Assembly (NCBI GenBank): GCA_041741895.1
Contig: JBGSJO010000025.1
Coordinates: 1-40,976, forward strand
Reading direction: 5' to 3'
Length of the DNA: 40,976 nucleotides
Source of the DNA: Allopontixanthobacter sp041741895
Lineage (GTDB): Bacteria; Pseudomonadota; Alphaproteobacteria; Sphingomonadales; Sphingomonadaceae
How positions within the stretch are numbered: position 1 is the stretch's first letter; each line of letters starts with the position of its first letter. The translations under genes and the position numbers were made by a program. Positions 17,168 through 25,414 of the stretch are shown here, piece after piece. The notes beneath the pieces were generated by a model that worked only from the letters and a program-made list of their open reading frames with translations, made no database searches and was not told where the DNA came from.

Positions 17168-18156
17168 AAACCCTCCCCGCCGCAGACCAGCACCTGAGCG
17201 AAGGCGAAGCAGAGGCAGTTTTCAGCGCCATTCTGGACGGAGAAACCAGTGAAGATGAAATCGCCCGGTTCCTAGCGGTATTGTCCCAACGCAGTGAAAC
17301 CTCCGAAGAAATCGCCGGAGCAGCGCGGGCCCTGCGCGCGCGCCTGATCCCAATTGCCGCGCCGGACAATGCGATCGACGTATGCGGCACGGGCGGTGAC
17401 GGGCATAATACCTTGAATGTTTCCACCGCCGTCAGCCTGGTGGTGGCCGCCGCAGGTGTACCGGTGGCCAAACATGGCAACCGCGCCGCATCCTCCAAAT
17501 CGGGCGCGGCGGACACGCTGGAGGCACTCGGGCTGGACATGGAAGCCGCCGGGCGCACCGCTGAAAAAACCCTTGGCGAAATTGGTATCTGTTTCCTGTT
17601 TGCGAAAAACCACCACCCGGCGATGGGCCGGATCCAGCCTATCCGCCAGAAGCTCGGTATCCGGACGATTTTCAACCTGATGGGTCCGCTGTCCAACCCC
17701 GCCCGGGTCAAGCGGCAGTTGATCGGGATCGCCCGCCCGGCCTATGTCCCGATTTACGCGGCGGCCAAGGCCAGGCTTGGCACGGAACGCACACTAATCG
17801 TTTCGGGCGACGAAGGGCTGGATGAACTCAGTCTGGCAGGCGGCAATGAACTGGCCGATGTGCATGGCGACAGTTTTGAAATGCAGCGCGTCGATGCCTC
17901 GGTTGTCGGCGTGGAGCACGCCCCGGTAGAGGCTATTCGCGGCGGCGATGCAGCGCATAATGCCAAGGCGCTGCTGGCGTTGCTACAGGGCACTCCCGGC
18001 CCTTACCGCGATGCAGTGTTGTTCAATGCCGCAGGGGCATTGATGGTGGCTGGTGCCGCGGATAACTGGCAGGATGGCGCCGCAATGGCGGATGAATCGC
18101 TGGACAGCGGCGGTGCAAAACTGCTGCTGGAACGCTGGATCGAGATGGCCCGATGA
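17164..18156 (+). CDS. trpD: Anthranilate phosphoribosyltransferase
   Basis: Transfers phosphoribose from PRPP to anthranilate. The 330 residues contain the PRPP-binding CGTGGDGHNTLNVSTAVS (74-91), KHGNRAASSKSGAADTLEAL, the anthranilate-contact motif FAKNHHPAMG, and IRTIFNLMGPLSNPA. The ATG overlaps the trpG stop by 4 bases. The frame is open much further upstream through trpG, but that part is a shadow. Its own stop overlaps trpC in the same way, so trpGDC are tightly coupled. Confidence 0.97.
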   Translation: MKTLPAADQHLSEGEAEAVFSAILDGETSEDEIARFLAVLSQRSETSEEIAGAARALRARLIPIAAPDNAIDVCGTGGDGHNTLNVSTAVSLVVAAAGVPVAKHGNRAASSKSGAADTLEALGLDMEAAGRTAEKTLGEIGICFLFAKNHHPAMGRIQPIRQKLGIRTIFNLMGPLSNPARVKRQLIGIARPAYVPIYAAAKARLGTERTLIVSGDEGLDELSLAGGNELADVHGDSFEMQRVDASVVGVEHAPVEAIRGGDAAHNAKALLALLQGTPGPYRDAVLFNAAGALMVAGAADNWQDGAAMADESLDSGGAKLLLERWIEMAR

Positions 18157-18938
18157 ACAAGCTGGAGGAAATCTGCGCCACCAAGCGCGAAGAAGTGGCC
18201 GCCCGCAAGGCCGTGACATCTCTGGCCAGTCTGGAAGCGCGCGCCCGCGGTCAAGGCGCGCCGCGCGGGTTTCGCGATGCATTGGCGGCGAAATCGGCCG
18301 CGGGGTTCGGCCTGATTGCGGAAATCAAGAAAGCTTCACCATCCAAGGGATTAATTCGCGAAGATTTTCGCCCGACCGATCACGCTGCTGCCTATGAGGA
18401 TGGCGGTGCTGCCTGCCTGTCCGTTCTGACCGATACGCCCTATTTTCAGGGTCATGAGGATTACCTGATTGAAGCGCGCGCAGCCTGCAGTCTTCCCATT
18501 TTGCGCAAGGATTTCATGGTCGACAGCTGGCAAGTTGCTGAGGCACGGGCAATTGGCGCCGATGCAATCCTGATCATCGTCGCCGCGCTGGAAGACAGCG
18601 CCATGGCGGACATCGAAGCCGCTGCGATCGAACACGGAATGGATGTTCTGGTCGAAGTCCATGACGAGGCTGAAATGGAGCGTGCAGCCCGGCTGCATTC
18701 GCGCCTGATCGGGGTGAATAACCGGGACCTGAAGCGCTTCGTCACCGATCTGGGCGTGACCGAACGCTTGGCCCCGCTCGCCCCCGCTGGCACGTTGCTG
18801 GTCGGCGAGAGCGGCATTACCGGCCATGCAGATTGCCAGCGTCTGGCGCGCGCAGGCGTACGCAGCTTCCTGGTCGGCGAAAGCCTGATGCGCGAACGTG
18901 ACGTCATGGCGGCAACGCGAAAGCTGCTTGAGGGTTGA
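18153..18938 (+). CDS. trpC: Indole-3-glycerol phosphate synthase
   Basis: Closes the indole ring in the fourth step of tryptophan synthesis. It is a single-domain TIM barrel of 261 residues, not fused to TrpF. Motifs are GLIAEIKKASPSKGLI, PILRKDFMVD, DVLVEVHDEAEMER, IGVNNRDLKRF and LLVGESGI. The gene is coupled to trpD by ATGA and followed one base later by moaC. TrpF, TrpA and TrpB are not in the window. Confidence 0.97.
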   Translation: MNKLEEICATKREEVAARKAVTSLASLEARARGQGAPRGFRDALAAKSAAGFGLIAEIKKASPSKGLIREDFRPTDHAAAYEDGGAACLSVLTDTPYFQGHEDYLIEARAACSLPILRKDFMVDSWQVAEARAIGADAILIIVAALEDSAMADIEAAAIEHGMDVLVEVHDEAEMERAARLHSRLIGVNNRDLKRFVTDLGVTERLAPLAPAGTLLVGESGITGHADCQRLARAGVRSFLVGESLMRERDVMAATRKLLEG

Positions 18939-18939
18939 A

Positions 18940-19413
18940 ATGAGCAAGCTGACCCATCTGGACGAACACGGCAATGCCCGCATGGTCGATGTCGGCGGTA
19001 AGGCGGAAACGCGCCGAACCGCTGTCGCCACCGGGCGGATTACCATGTCGGCAGCGGCGCTGACCGCAATCCGGGACGGCGATGTGCCCAAGGGAGATGT
19101 TCTTGCCGCAGCGCGTATTGCAGGGATCATGGCGGCCAAGAAAACCGGCGAGTTGATTCCGCTTTGCCATCCCCTGTCGCTGGATAGCGTTACCGTGGAT
19201 TTCGAATTTGAAGCGGGCGGATTGCGCGCCACGGCGACTGCATCGCTTACCGGCAGAACCGGTATAGAAATAGAGGCTTTAACAGCAACTTCCATGGCAC
19301 TTCTTACAATCTACGATATGGCCAAGGCGATCGACAAGGGAATGATCATCCAGACCATCAAGCTGATTTCAAAGACCGGCGGAAAGTCCGGCGATTGGCA
19401 CGCTGCCGAATAG
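18940..19413 (+). CDS. moaC: Cyclic pyranopterin monophosphate synthase
   Basis: Forms cyclic pyranopterin monophosphate in molybdenum-cofactor synthesis. The 157 residues carry MVDVGGKAETRRTAVA, the Lys pair in GIMAAKKTGELIPLCHPLS (66-67, CHP at 76-78), EALTATSMALLTIYDMAKA and the C-terminal GKSGDW. I chose the ATG at 18940, one base after the trpC stop, over the upstream in-frame ATG inside trpC. In related genomes moeA usually follows moaC here; it is absent, and lexA comes next after 227 bases. Confidence 0.95.
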   Translation: MSKLTHLDEHGNARMVDVGGKAETRRTAVATGRITMSAAALTAIRDGDVPKGDVLAAARIAGIMAAKKTGELIPLCHPLSLDSVTVDFEFEAGGLRATATASLTGRTGIEIEALTATSMALLTIYDMAKAIDKGMIIQTIKLISKTGGKSGDWHAAE

Positions 19414-19472
19414 ACCGGGCGATTCACCAGCAGGCTAGCCAGACCCGGCTGCTGGCGTTGGGACGAAAGCAG

Positions 19473-19484
19473 GAACAGATGTTC
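19473..19484. promoter_or_regulatory. GAAC-N4-GTTC palindrome upstream of lexA
   Basis: ggaacagatgttcc is an inverted repeat of the type bound by Gram-positive LexA (GAAC-N4-GTTC). It lies 60 bases upstream of the direct-repeat SOS box. It may be a second operator or chance. Confidence 0.35.
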
Positions 19485-19515
19485 CAATCTATCTGCTCAG
19501 AAATGCCTGAATTGC

Positions 19516-19558
19516 TTGACTTGTTGAAATTGGTTGCCTAATTGTTCCGCATTCGTTC
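19516..19558 (+). promoter_or_regulatory. lexA promoter with alphaproteobacterial SOS box
   Basis: TTGACT, 16 bases, then CTAATT form a plausible promoter. Directly after it, at 19544-19558, is GTTC-cgcattc-GTTC, an exact match to the GTTC-N7-GTTC direct repeat bound by LexA in alphaproteobacteria. Bound repressor would cover the transcription start, so lexA is autoregulated. Confidence 0.8.
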
Positions 19559-19640
19559 ACCATAATTCGGTGAGCGGAACACCTCAGGCGATCGCACAAA
19601 ACACGCGACACATAATTTACGGGACAAGGGAGTCTTCGCC

Positions 19641-20342
19641 ATGCTGACAGCAAAGCAGCACGAACTTATCCGTTTCATTCAGGAACGGCTGAAGGATACG
19701 GGGATTTCCCCTTCTTTCGAAGAAATGAAGGATGCACTCGATCTCAAGAGCAAGTCGGGCGTTCATCGCCTTATCTCCGCGCTTGAAGAACGCGGCTTCA
19801 TCCGCCGCCTGCCCAACCGGGCGCGGGCGCTGGAAGTGCTGAAGCAGCCTGAAGACGCTCTGCCGGGAAGTTCCCGCAACGCCGCTCCCGCGCAATTGCC
19901 GGATAATGTGGTTTCGCTGCAGAACGCTGCGCAGAAACAGCGTAGGGAACCGGCCAATGACGTCATCGAAGTTCCCCTTCACGGTCGGATTGCCGCAGGC
20001 GCGCCGATCGAGGCGCTGGAAGGCCAGACGAGCCTGCCCGTACCTGCCGCGTTGCTTGGGCCGGGGGAACATTACGCGCTCGAAGTATCCGGCGATTCCA
20101 TGATCGATGCCGGTATTTTCGACGGTGATTTTGCACTGGTAAAGCGGACCAATGTGGCCCGCGACGGCGAAATTGTGGTCGCGCTCATCAATGACGAGGA
20201 AGCGACGCTGAAATATCTGCGGCGTGAAGATGGGATGATCCGGCTTGATCCGGCGAACCCGAGCCATCAGCCGCAGGTCTATATGCCCGAGCAGGTCCAG
20301 GTCCAGGGCAAGCTGGCCGGTCTGCTGCGCCGCTATCACTGA
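19641..20342 (+). CDS. lexA: SOS-response repressor and autoprotease LexA
   Basis: Represses DNA-damage genes until RecA filaments trigger its self-cleavage. The 233 residues hold an N-terminal winged helix (MLTAKQHELIRFIQERLKDT, with SKSGVHRLISALEERGFIRR as recognition region) and a C-terminal S24 protease domain. The catalytic pair is Ser153 (SGDSMIDAG) and Lys191 (ATLKYLRR). The cleavage bond is Ala119-Gly120 in GRIAAGAPIEA. It has its own promoter with an SOS box and a terminator after it. The gap after helix three and before the protease is slightly long, as usual in alphaproteobacteria. Confidence 0.97.
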   Translation: MLTAKQHELIRFIQERLKDTGISPSFEEMKDALDLKSKSGVHRLISALEERGFIRRLPNRARALEVLKQPEDALPGSSRNAAPAQLPDNVVSLQNAAQKQRREPANDVIEVPLHGRIAAGAPIEALEGQTSLPVPAALLGPGEHYALEVSGDSMIDAGIFDGDFALVKRTNVARDGEIVVALINDEEATLKYLRREDGMIRLDPANPSHQPQVYMPEQVQVQGKLAGLLRRYH

Positions 20343-20402
20343 GCCAGACTAGCGTCTGGCGTCAAATTTCCAAAAGGGCGGGCGTATTGTCCGCCTTTTT
20401 TC
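20343..20402. terminator. Terminator region after lexA, shared with the comEC remnant
   Basis: Two hairpins follow the lexA stop: gccagac-tagc-gtctggc (20343-20360), and aaaagggcgg paired with ccgcctttttt (20372-20401), which ends in a T run on the plus strand and begins with A on the other. It can stop transcription from both sides. Confidence 0.7.
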
Positions 20403-21240
20403 ATTTGCCGGTTCTGCGTTCTTGAAACCGGTCGGGCCTGACCTGCCACCAACCATGATCTCCTTGGCTTTCAGCCACCGTATCGAACCGTTCATGTTCA
20501 AGGTAACTTGTCAAACCGCCGGTTTTGCCCAGCAGGTTCCGATCTGCTTTCAACCATTTGGGGCGGCAACTGGACGGCAGATATCGGTCTGCGATCCCAA
20601 TGTCCGACCGGTCGCAAGCCGCAGCCAGTGCGCGCTCGTCGACCAGATCCCGGCTGCGAGCCATCAAAACATGCCAGAGTCGGCCGCTGCGCTGCATCGT
20701 CACGACACACGATTCACGGCTGCATTCGGGCCCCAGGCAATTCAGCCAGGGGGACCGGAACCCCCGGCATTCCGGCCATTTCGAGCAAATTGTCGCTGGC
20801 GAACTGCTCCTGCTGTCCCTCAGCACCAGCAATTGATCACCCTCGCCTGCAATCCCGACATGGCGTCCATCGCCTGAAATCAGCAAATCCGACACCGGCC
20901 TGGTAAGCATCAGCAACGCAGCAATTGCAGCGGGCACCAGACCCAGTAATCGCACCCTGCCCCGCCACAGCGCCAGCGCCGCAATTGGAGTAATCAACGC
21001 CGCACCAATTGCCGCGCTCCATTGCCATGGCTGCGCCAGAACGAACCAGGCCCCGATCCCGGCGGCAAAGAGGACCGTCATCCATGGCCCGCGATCGAAA
21101 CCGGCATTGCCCAGAAATCGTTCGAAAATGCCGCTAATACTGGACAAGTCGGCGCGGCTACGCCAAGTGCGCTGCACTGCAGCATCATCAACTGGCGGCC
21201 CGTTTCCAATGGGTATCTCTGGAATGATCGAACTGCCCAT
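20401..21240 (-). pseudogene. C-terminal remnant of ComEC/Rec2-type DNA-uptake channel protein
   Basis: Full ComEC proteins are about 700 residues, with an N-terminal OB/competence membrane domain. Here only the last third remains: membrane helices (MTVLFAAGIGAWFVLAQ, WSAAIGAALITPIAALALW, LGLVPAAIAALLML), then the sphingomonad C-terminal part with LLISGDGRHVGI, CSRESCVVTMQRSGRLWHVL, SDIGIADRYLPSSC and RPKWLKADRNLL. The frame stays open to 21360, into gltX, but codons before about 21120 do not look like ComEC and no good start or ribosome-binding site is seen. Over 1 kb of the 5' end has been lost up to the gltX promoter region. The open frame suggests a recent event or a retained fragment. 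Confidence 0.65.
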
Positions 21241-21268
21241 TAAACCATTGGAAAGGAAGCAGACTGGG

Positions 21269-22690
21269 ATGACAAGCACTAGCAACATGGTTGTCACGCG
21301 CTTTGCCCCTTCGCCGACGGGTTTTCTGCATATCGGTGGCGCACGTACCGCCTTGTTCAACTGGCTTTTTGCCCGCCATCACGGCGGCAAGGCGCTGCTG
21401 CGTATCGAAGATACTGACCAGAAACGGTCGAATCAGGACGCTATCGAGGCGATTTTCGACGGCCTTTCCTGGCTCGGCCTGGAATATGACGAGGAACCGG
21501 TGTTCCAGTCCATCCGGGCGCAGCGCCATGCAGAGGTTGCCGAGATTCTGCTAGCGCATGGCCATGCCTACCGGTGTTACGCCAGTACCGAGGAACTGGA
21601 GGAAATGCGCGCTGCCCAGCGGGCCGCGAAGCAGCCGCTGCGCTACGATGGCCGCTGGCGGGACCGCGATCCGGCGGACGCACCCGAAGGCGCGCCCTAT
21701 GTCGTCCGCCTGAAAACCCCGCAAACGGGTGAAACCACCATCGAAGACCTGGTTCAGGGCCGCGTTACGGTCAGGAACGAAGAGATCGATGATTACATCC
21801 TGCTGCGCGCGGACGGCACGCCGACCTATATGCTGGCTGTAGTGGTCGATGATCACGATATGGGCTGCACCCATATTATCCGGGGCGATGACCATCTCAA
21901 CAATGCCTTCCGCCAATTGCCGGTGCTGCGCGCGATGGATGCCATAGAGGGCGGTTGGCCGGATCCGACCTACGCGCATATCCCGCTAATCCATGGGCCT
22001 GACGGGGCAAAATTGTCCAAGCGGCACGGCGCGCTCGGTGTGGAAACCTACCGCGATGAAATGGGCATTCTGCCCGAAGCGATGTTCAATTACCTGTTGC
22101 GGCTGGGTTGGGGCCATGGCGACCGCGAGGAAATCACCAAGCAGGAAGCGATCGAGCTGTTCGACCTGGGCGGCGTCGGCAAGAGCCCGTCGCGCTTCGA
22201 CATCAAGAAACTGCAAAACCTCAATGGCCATTACATCCGGGAGGCGGACGATGACCGCCTGGCAGGATTGGTTGCCGCAAAAATCGGCCCCTCTGCAGAC
22301 GTCGCGCTGCTTACGCAGGCCATGCCGGTGCTGAAAACACGTGCGCGGTCGATCGACGAATTGGCGGAAGGCGCGGCGTTCCTGTTTACCGCCCGCCCAC
22401 TGGAAATGAACGAGAAGGCGGTCGGGCTGCTGGGGGACGAATCCAGGGCGCTTCTGGCGCAGATTTCCGCCCGTTTGGGCCGAGAAAATGACTGGACAAT
22501 CGAGGCCCTGGAGGCCAGTCTGAAACAAATGGCCGAGGATCTGGAACTGGGCCTCGGCAAGCTCGCGCAGCCCCTTCGCGCTGCGCTGACGGGGACAACA
22601 ACATCGCCCGGAATTTTCGATGTGCTGGTCTTGCTCGGCCGGGAAGAAGCCATTGCGCGAATTGACGCGCAGGCTAAGGCCCCGCGCTGA
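21269..22690 (+). CDS. gltX: Glutamyl-tRNA synthetase
   Basis: Charges tRNA-Glu (and possibly tRNA-Gln as mischarged precursor). It is a class-I synthetase of 473 residues with RFAPSPTGFLHIGGART (the HIGH motif as HIGG, 21-24) and GAKLSKRHGA (the KMSKS motif, near residue 247). The insertion TYMLAVVVDDHDMGCTHIIR and the helical anticodon-binding C-terminal half are complete. I chose the ATG at 21269; the open frame begins 54 codons earlier inside the comEC remnant, and an ATG six codons later is also possible. gltA follows after 26 bases. Confidence 0.96.
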   Translation: MTSTSNMVVTRFAPSPTGFLHIGGARTALFNWLFARHHGGKALLRIEDTDQKRSNQDAIEAIFDGLSWLGLEYDEEPVFQSIRAQRHAEVAEILLAHGHAYRCYASTEELEEMRAAQRAAKQPLRYDGRWRDRDPADAPEGAPYVVRLKTPQTGETTIEDLVQGRVTVRNEEIDDYILLRADGTPTYMLAVVVDDHDMGCTHIIRGDDHLNNAFRQLPVLRAMDAIEGGWPDPTYAHIPLIHGPDGAKLSKRHGALGVETYRDEMGILPEAMFNYLLRLGWGHGDREEITKQEAIELFDLGGVGKSPSRFDIKKLQNLNGHYIREADDDRLAGLVAAKIGPSADVALLTQAMPVLKTRARSIDELAEGAAFLFTARPLEMNEKAVGLLGDESRALLAQISARLGRENDWTIEALEASLKQMAEDLELGLGKLAQPLRAALTGTTTSPGIFDVLVLLGREEAIARIDAQAKAPR

Positions 22691-22716
22691 AGCATAATAT
22701 TTGAAGGAGAATGAAG

Positions 22717-24003
22717 TTGGCGGACAAACAGGCGAAACTGGAAATCGGCGGGCAATCCCTGGATTTTCCCGTTCTGGAGGGCAGCACTGGCCCCGATGTG
22801 GTCGATATCCGCAAGCTCTATGCCCAGACCGGCGCCTTCACCTTCGATCCAGGCTTCACCTCGACTGCTTCTTGCGAAAGCGCGCTGACCTTCATTGATG
22901 GCGAGGAAGGCGTGTTGCTCCACCGCGGCTATCCGATCGGCCAGCTGGCGGAACATTCCAGCTTCATGGAAGTCAGCCACCTGCTGCTCAACGGCGAATT
23001 GCCGACCAAGGAGGAGCTAGACGATTTCACATACACGATCACGCGGCATACCATGCTTCATGATCAGCTGCGCCAGTTCTACCAGGGGTTTCGCCGCGAT
23101 GCGCACCCAATGGCGATCATGTGCGGCGTGGTCGGCGCTCTGTCGGCGTTCTATCACGACAGCACCGATATTGCCGACCCCGATCACCGCAAGATTTCTT
23201 CGCATCGCCTGATTGCGAAAATGCCGACAATCGCAGCCAACGCCTTCAAATACTCCATCGGCCAGCCATTCATGCACCCGGATAATTCGCTGTCCTATAC
23301 CGGCAATTTCCTGCGTATGACCTTCGGCGTTCCGGCGGAAGAATATGAAGTGATCCCGGCGGTGGAAAAGGCAATGGACCGGATTTTCATCCTCCATGCC
23401 GATCACGAACAGAATGCCTCGACCTCGACAGTGCGCCTGGCCGGTTCTTCCGGCGCGAACCCGTTTGCCTGTGTCGCGGCCGGGATTGCCTGCCTGTGGG
23501 GCCCGGCTCATGGCGGCGCGAACGAAGCGGCGCTCAACATGCTGCGCGAAATCGGCACGCCGGACCGGATTCCGCATTATATCGAACGGGCCAAGGACAA
23601 GAACGATCCATTCCGCCTGATGGGCTTCGGCCACCGCGTGTACAAGAATTACGATCCACGCGCGACGGTGATGCAGAAGACCGTGCGCGAGGTTTTCGAT
23701 GCGCTGAAGGTTACCGATCCGGTGTTCGAAACCGCCCTGCGGCTGGAAGAAATGGCTCTGAACGATCCCTATTTCGTCGAAAAGAAGCTGTTCCCCAACG
23801 TCGATTTCTATTCCGGCGTTATCCTGTCGGCTATTGGTTTCCCGACCACCATGTTTACGGCTTTGTTCGCGCTCGCCCGCACGGTCGGCTGGGTCGCGCA
23901 GTGGAACGAGATGATTTCCGATCCCGGCCAGAAAATCGGCCGTCCGCGCCAGCTATATACTGGGCCGACCGAGCGGGATTACATCCCGGTCGATAAGCGC
24001 TGA
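22717..24003 (+). CDS. gltA: Citrate synthase (type II)
   Basis: Condenses acetyl-CoA with oxaloacetate, the entry to the TCA cycle. Catalytic residues are visible as His in GPAHGGANEAAL (near 265), His in GFGHRVYKNYDPR (near 305) and Asp in NVDFYSGVI (near 362). Length and the beta-rich N-terminal domain are those of the hexameric type II enzyme. The start may be the ATG at 22711, but GAAGGAGA lies only one base before it. The TTG at 22717 has normal spacing and gives the usual N-terminus MADKQAKLEIGG, so I prefer it (428 residues). Confidence 0.96.
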   Translation: MADKQAKLEIGGQSLDFPVLEGSTGPDVVDIRKLYAQTGAFTFDPGFTSTASCESALTFIDGEEGVLLHRGYPIGQLAEHSSFMEVSHLLLNGELPTKEELDDFTYTITRHTMLHDQLRQFYQGFRRDAHPMAIMCGVVGALSAFYHDSTDIADPDHRKISSHRLIAKMPTIAANAFKYSIGQPFMHPDNSLSYTGNFLRMTFGVPAEEYEVIPAVEKAMDRIFILHADHEQNASTSTVRLAGSSGANPFACVAAGIACLWGPAHGGANEAALNMLREIGTPDRIPHYIERAKDKNDPFRLMGFGHRVYKNYDPRATVMQKTVREVFDALKVTDPVFETALRLEEMALNDPYFVEKKLFPNVDFYSGVILSAIGFPTTMFTALFALARTVGWVAQWNEMISDPGQKIGRPRQLYTGPTERDYIPVDKR

Positions 24004-24010
24004 GAGTCGC

Positions 24011-24039
24011 GCCGGGCGGCGGTTTAAACGGCGCCCGGC
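24011..24039. terminator. Inverted repeat between convergent gltA and the kinase-like gene
   Basis: gccgggcg pairs with cgcccggc around a 13-base loop that contains the stop codon of the minus-strand gene. It is a possible bidirectional terminator, although no long T run follows on either strand. Confidence 0.4.
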
Positions 24040-25412
24040 AATTCCAGGATGAACCGGGCACCTTCGCCCGGGACGCTTTCCACCGTCAGATCGCCGCCCA
24101 TCGCGCGGGCAATCCGGCGCGAGATATAAAGGCCGAGGCCTGATCCGCCATCGCCAGACCGTCCAAGTCGTTCGAATTTACTGAACACCACTGCCTGTTG
24201 TTCCGGCGTCAGCCCCGCCCCGTTATCGGCCACGGTAACCATCGCCCGCTCGCCATCCTGGCCCAGTTCGATCCGCACCTGCGAACCCTCCGGTGAATAG
24301 CGGATCGCATTGCCAACCAGATTGAGCAGCACCTGCAATACCCGGCGAAATTCGGCGGTCGCTTTCAGGGATTGGTCCAGGGGGGGGGCAATCAGTTCGA
24401 TGCTGCGTTCTTTCGCCCGCACGCCCAATATTCCCGCTGCACGCTGGGCCACATCGGCCAGGTCGATCTGATCGGGTGCGGTGGTGAATTGATCCGATTC
24501 CACAATCTCGAGGTCTGAAAGATCGTCGATCAGGGAGAGCAGGTGCTGCCCTGCAGATGCGATATCGGCAGCGTAATTGCTGTATTCATCCGCCAGCGGC
24601 CCCGCGAGCCGGGCGCGGATCGTTTCTGCATTGGCAATAATCCGGGCAATCGGCTGACGCAGCACCGGCGACAGATCCCGACCGATGGAACTGCCGATGC
24701 CTGCCTCGCGCGGAATTTCCGCCTTAGTCCGGGGCGCTAAATATGGCGTCTGCGCCACCAGATAGAGTTCGAATCCCGTACTGGCGACTTCCGGCTGCCC
24801 AAGCGGGACCAAAGTAACATTCCAGCACCGCTCTGACCCCTCAACCACGCATTCGGCGCCATCGAGCAAACGCCAATGGATCGGTTGCTGGTGGCCAAGA
24901 CCAGGGAAGCTGACGAAATCGGTCCATGGCCGGCCTCCGCTGCCCACCATGTTCCTGCCCATTTCCGCCAGGTCCGGGGCGGTGCTGTCAGCCGACAGCA
25001 CATGCTGGTCTGCATCCAGTCGCGCGGTGAATTCAGCCATGGCGCGGTCGATGGCCAGCTTGCGGTCTTCGCTGTCCGCCCGGTCTTCTGGCGGCAGCGG
25101 GGTTGATTGCCAACTGGCCAGGCAAATGATGCAGCCCGCCGCCCCGTCTTCGCCAGTTTCGGCGATTGGCGATACTTCCACCCATGCCCTGATGATATCA
25201 TCACCGTCGACTGCCTGGATCATCCGGGCGAGCCGCAGGCCGTAGCTGCGCGACTTTCTGACCAGCGCCAACAATTCCGGGATTGCGATGATCCCCGGCA
25301 ATTCGCCGCCGCAGCGGTGCTGCAACCGGGCCAGCGGATCCTGCGCTTCGACCAATTGATCGCGCGCGTCGCTGCGTGCCTCGGCAAGATATGTTCGGTT
25401 CGGCCCGGCCAT
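24024..25412 (-). CDS. PAS/histidine-kinase-like protein lacking the phosphoacceptor histidine
   Basis: The 462 residues have two PAS-like regions (about 35-100 and 130-225), a DHp-like helix pair (245-305) and a complete HATPase_c domain: N box NLVGNAIRYSPEG (Asn368), G1 DNGAGL (396-401), F box FSKFERLG and G2 GGSGLGLYIS (423-430). In the H box, canonical S-H-E-L-R-T-P-L is here S-P-V-L-R-Q-P-I, so the phosphorylated His is Pro249. It cannot autophosphorylate in the usual way but may still bind ATP. No membrane helix. The gene lies 2 bases after the DUF2336-like gene, the last of a four-gene set. A run of 9 G (24380-24388, plus strand) lies in the coding sequence. Similar pseudokinases such as DivL act as allosteric partners; a like role here is inference. 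Confidence 0.85.
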   Translation of the reverse strand: MAGPNRTYLAEARSDARDQLVEAQDPLARLQHRCGGELPGIIAIPELLALVRKSRSYGLRLARMIQAVDGDDIIRAWVEVSPIAETGEDGAAGCIICLASWQSTPLPPEDRADSEDRKLAIDRAMAEFTARLDADQHVLSADSTAPDLAEMGRNMVGSGGRPWTDFVSFPGLGHQQPIHWRLLDGAECVVEGSERCWNVTLVPLGQPEVASTGFELYLVAQTPYLAPRTKAEIPREAGIGSSIGRDLSPVLRQPIARIIANAETIRARLAGPLADEYSNYAADIASAGQHLLSLIDDLSDLEIVESDQFTTAPDQIDLADVAQRAAGILGVRAKERSIELIAPPLDQSLKATAEFRRVLQVLLNLVGNAIRYSPEGSQVRIELGQDGERAMVTVADNGAGLTPEQQAVVFSKFERLGRSGDGGSGLGLYISRRIARAMGGDLTVESVPGEGARFILELPGAV

Positions 25413-25414
25413 GA

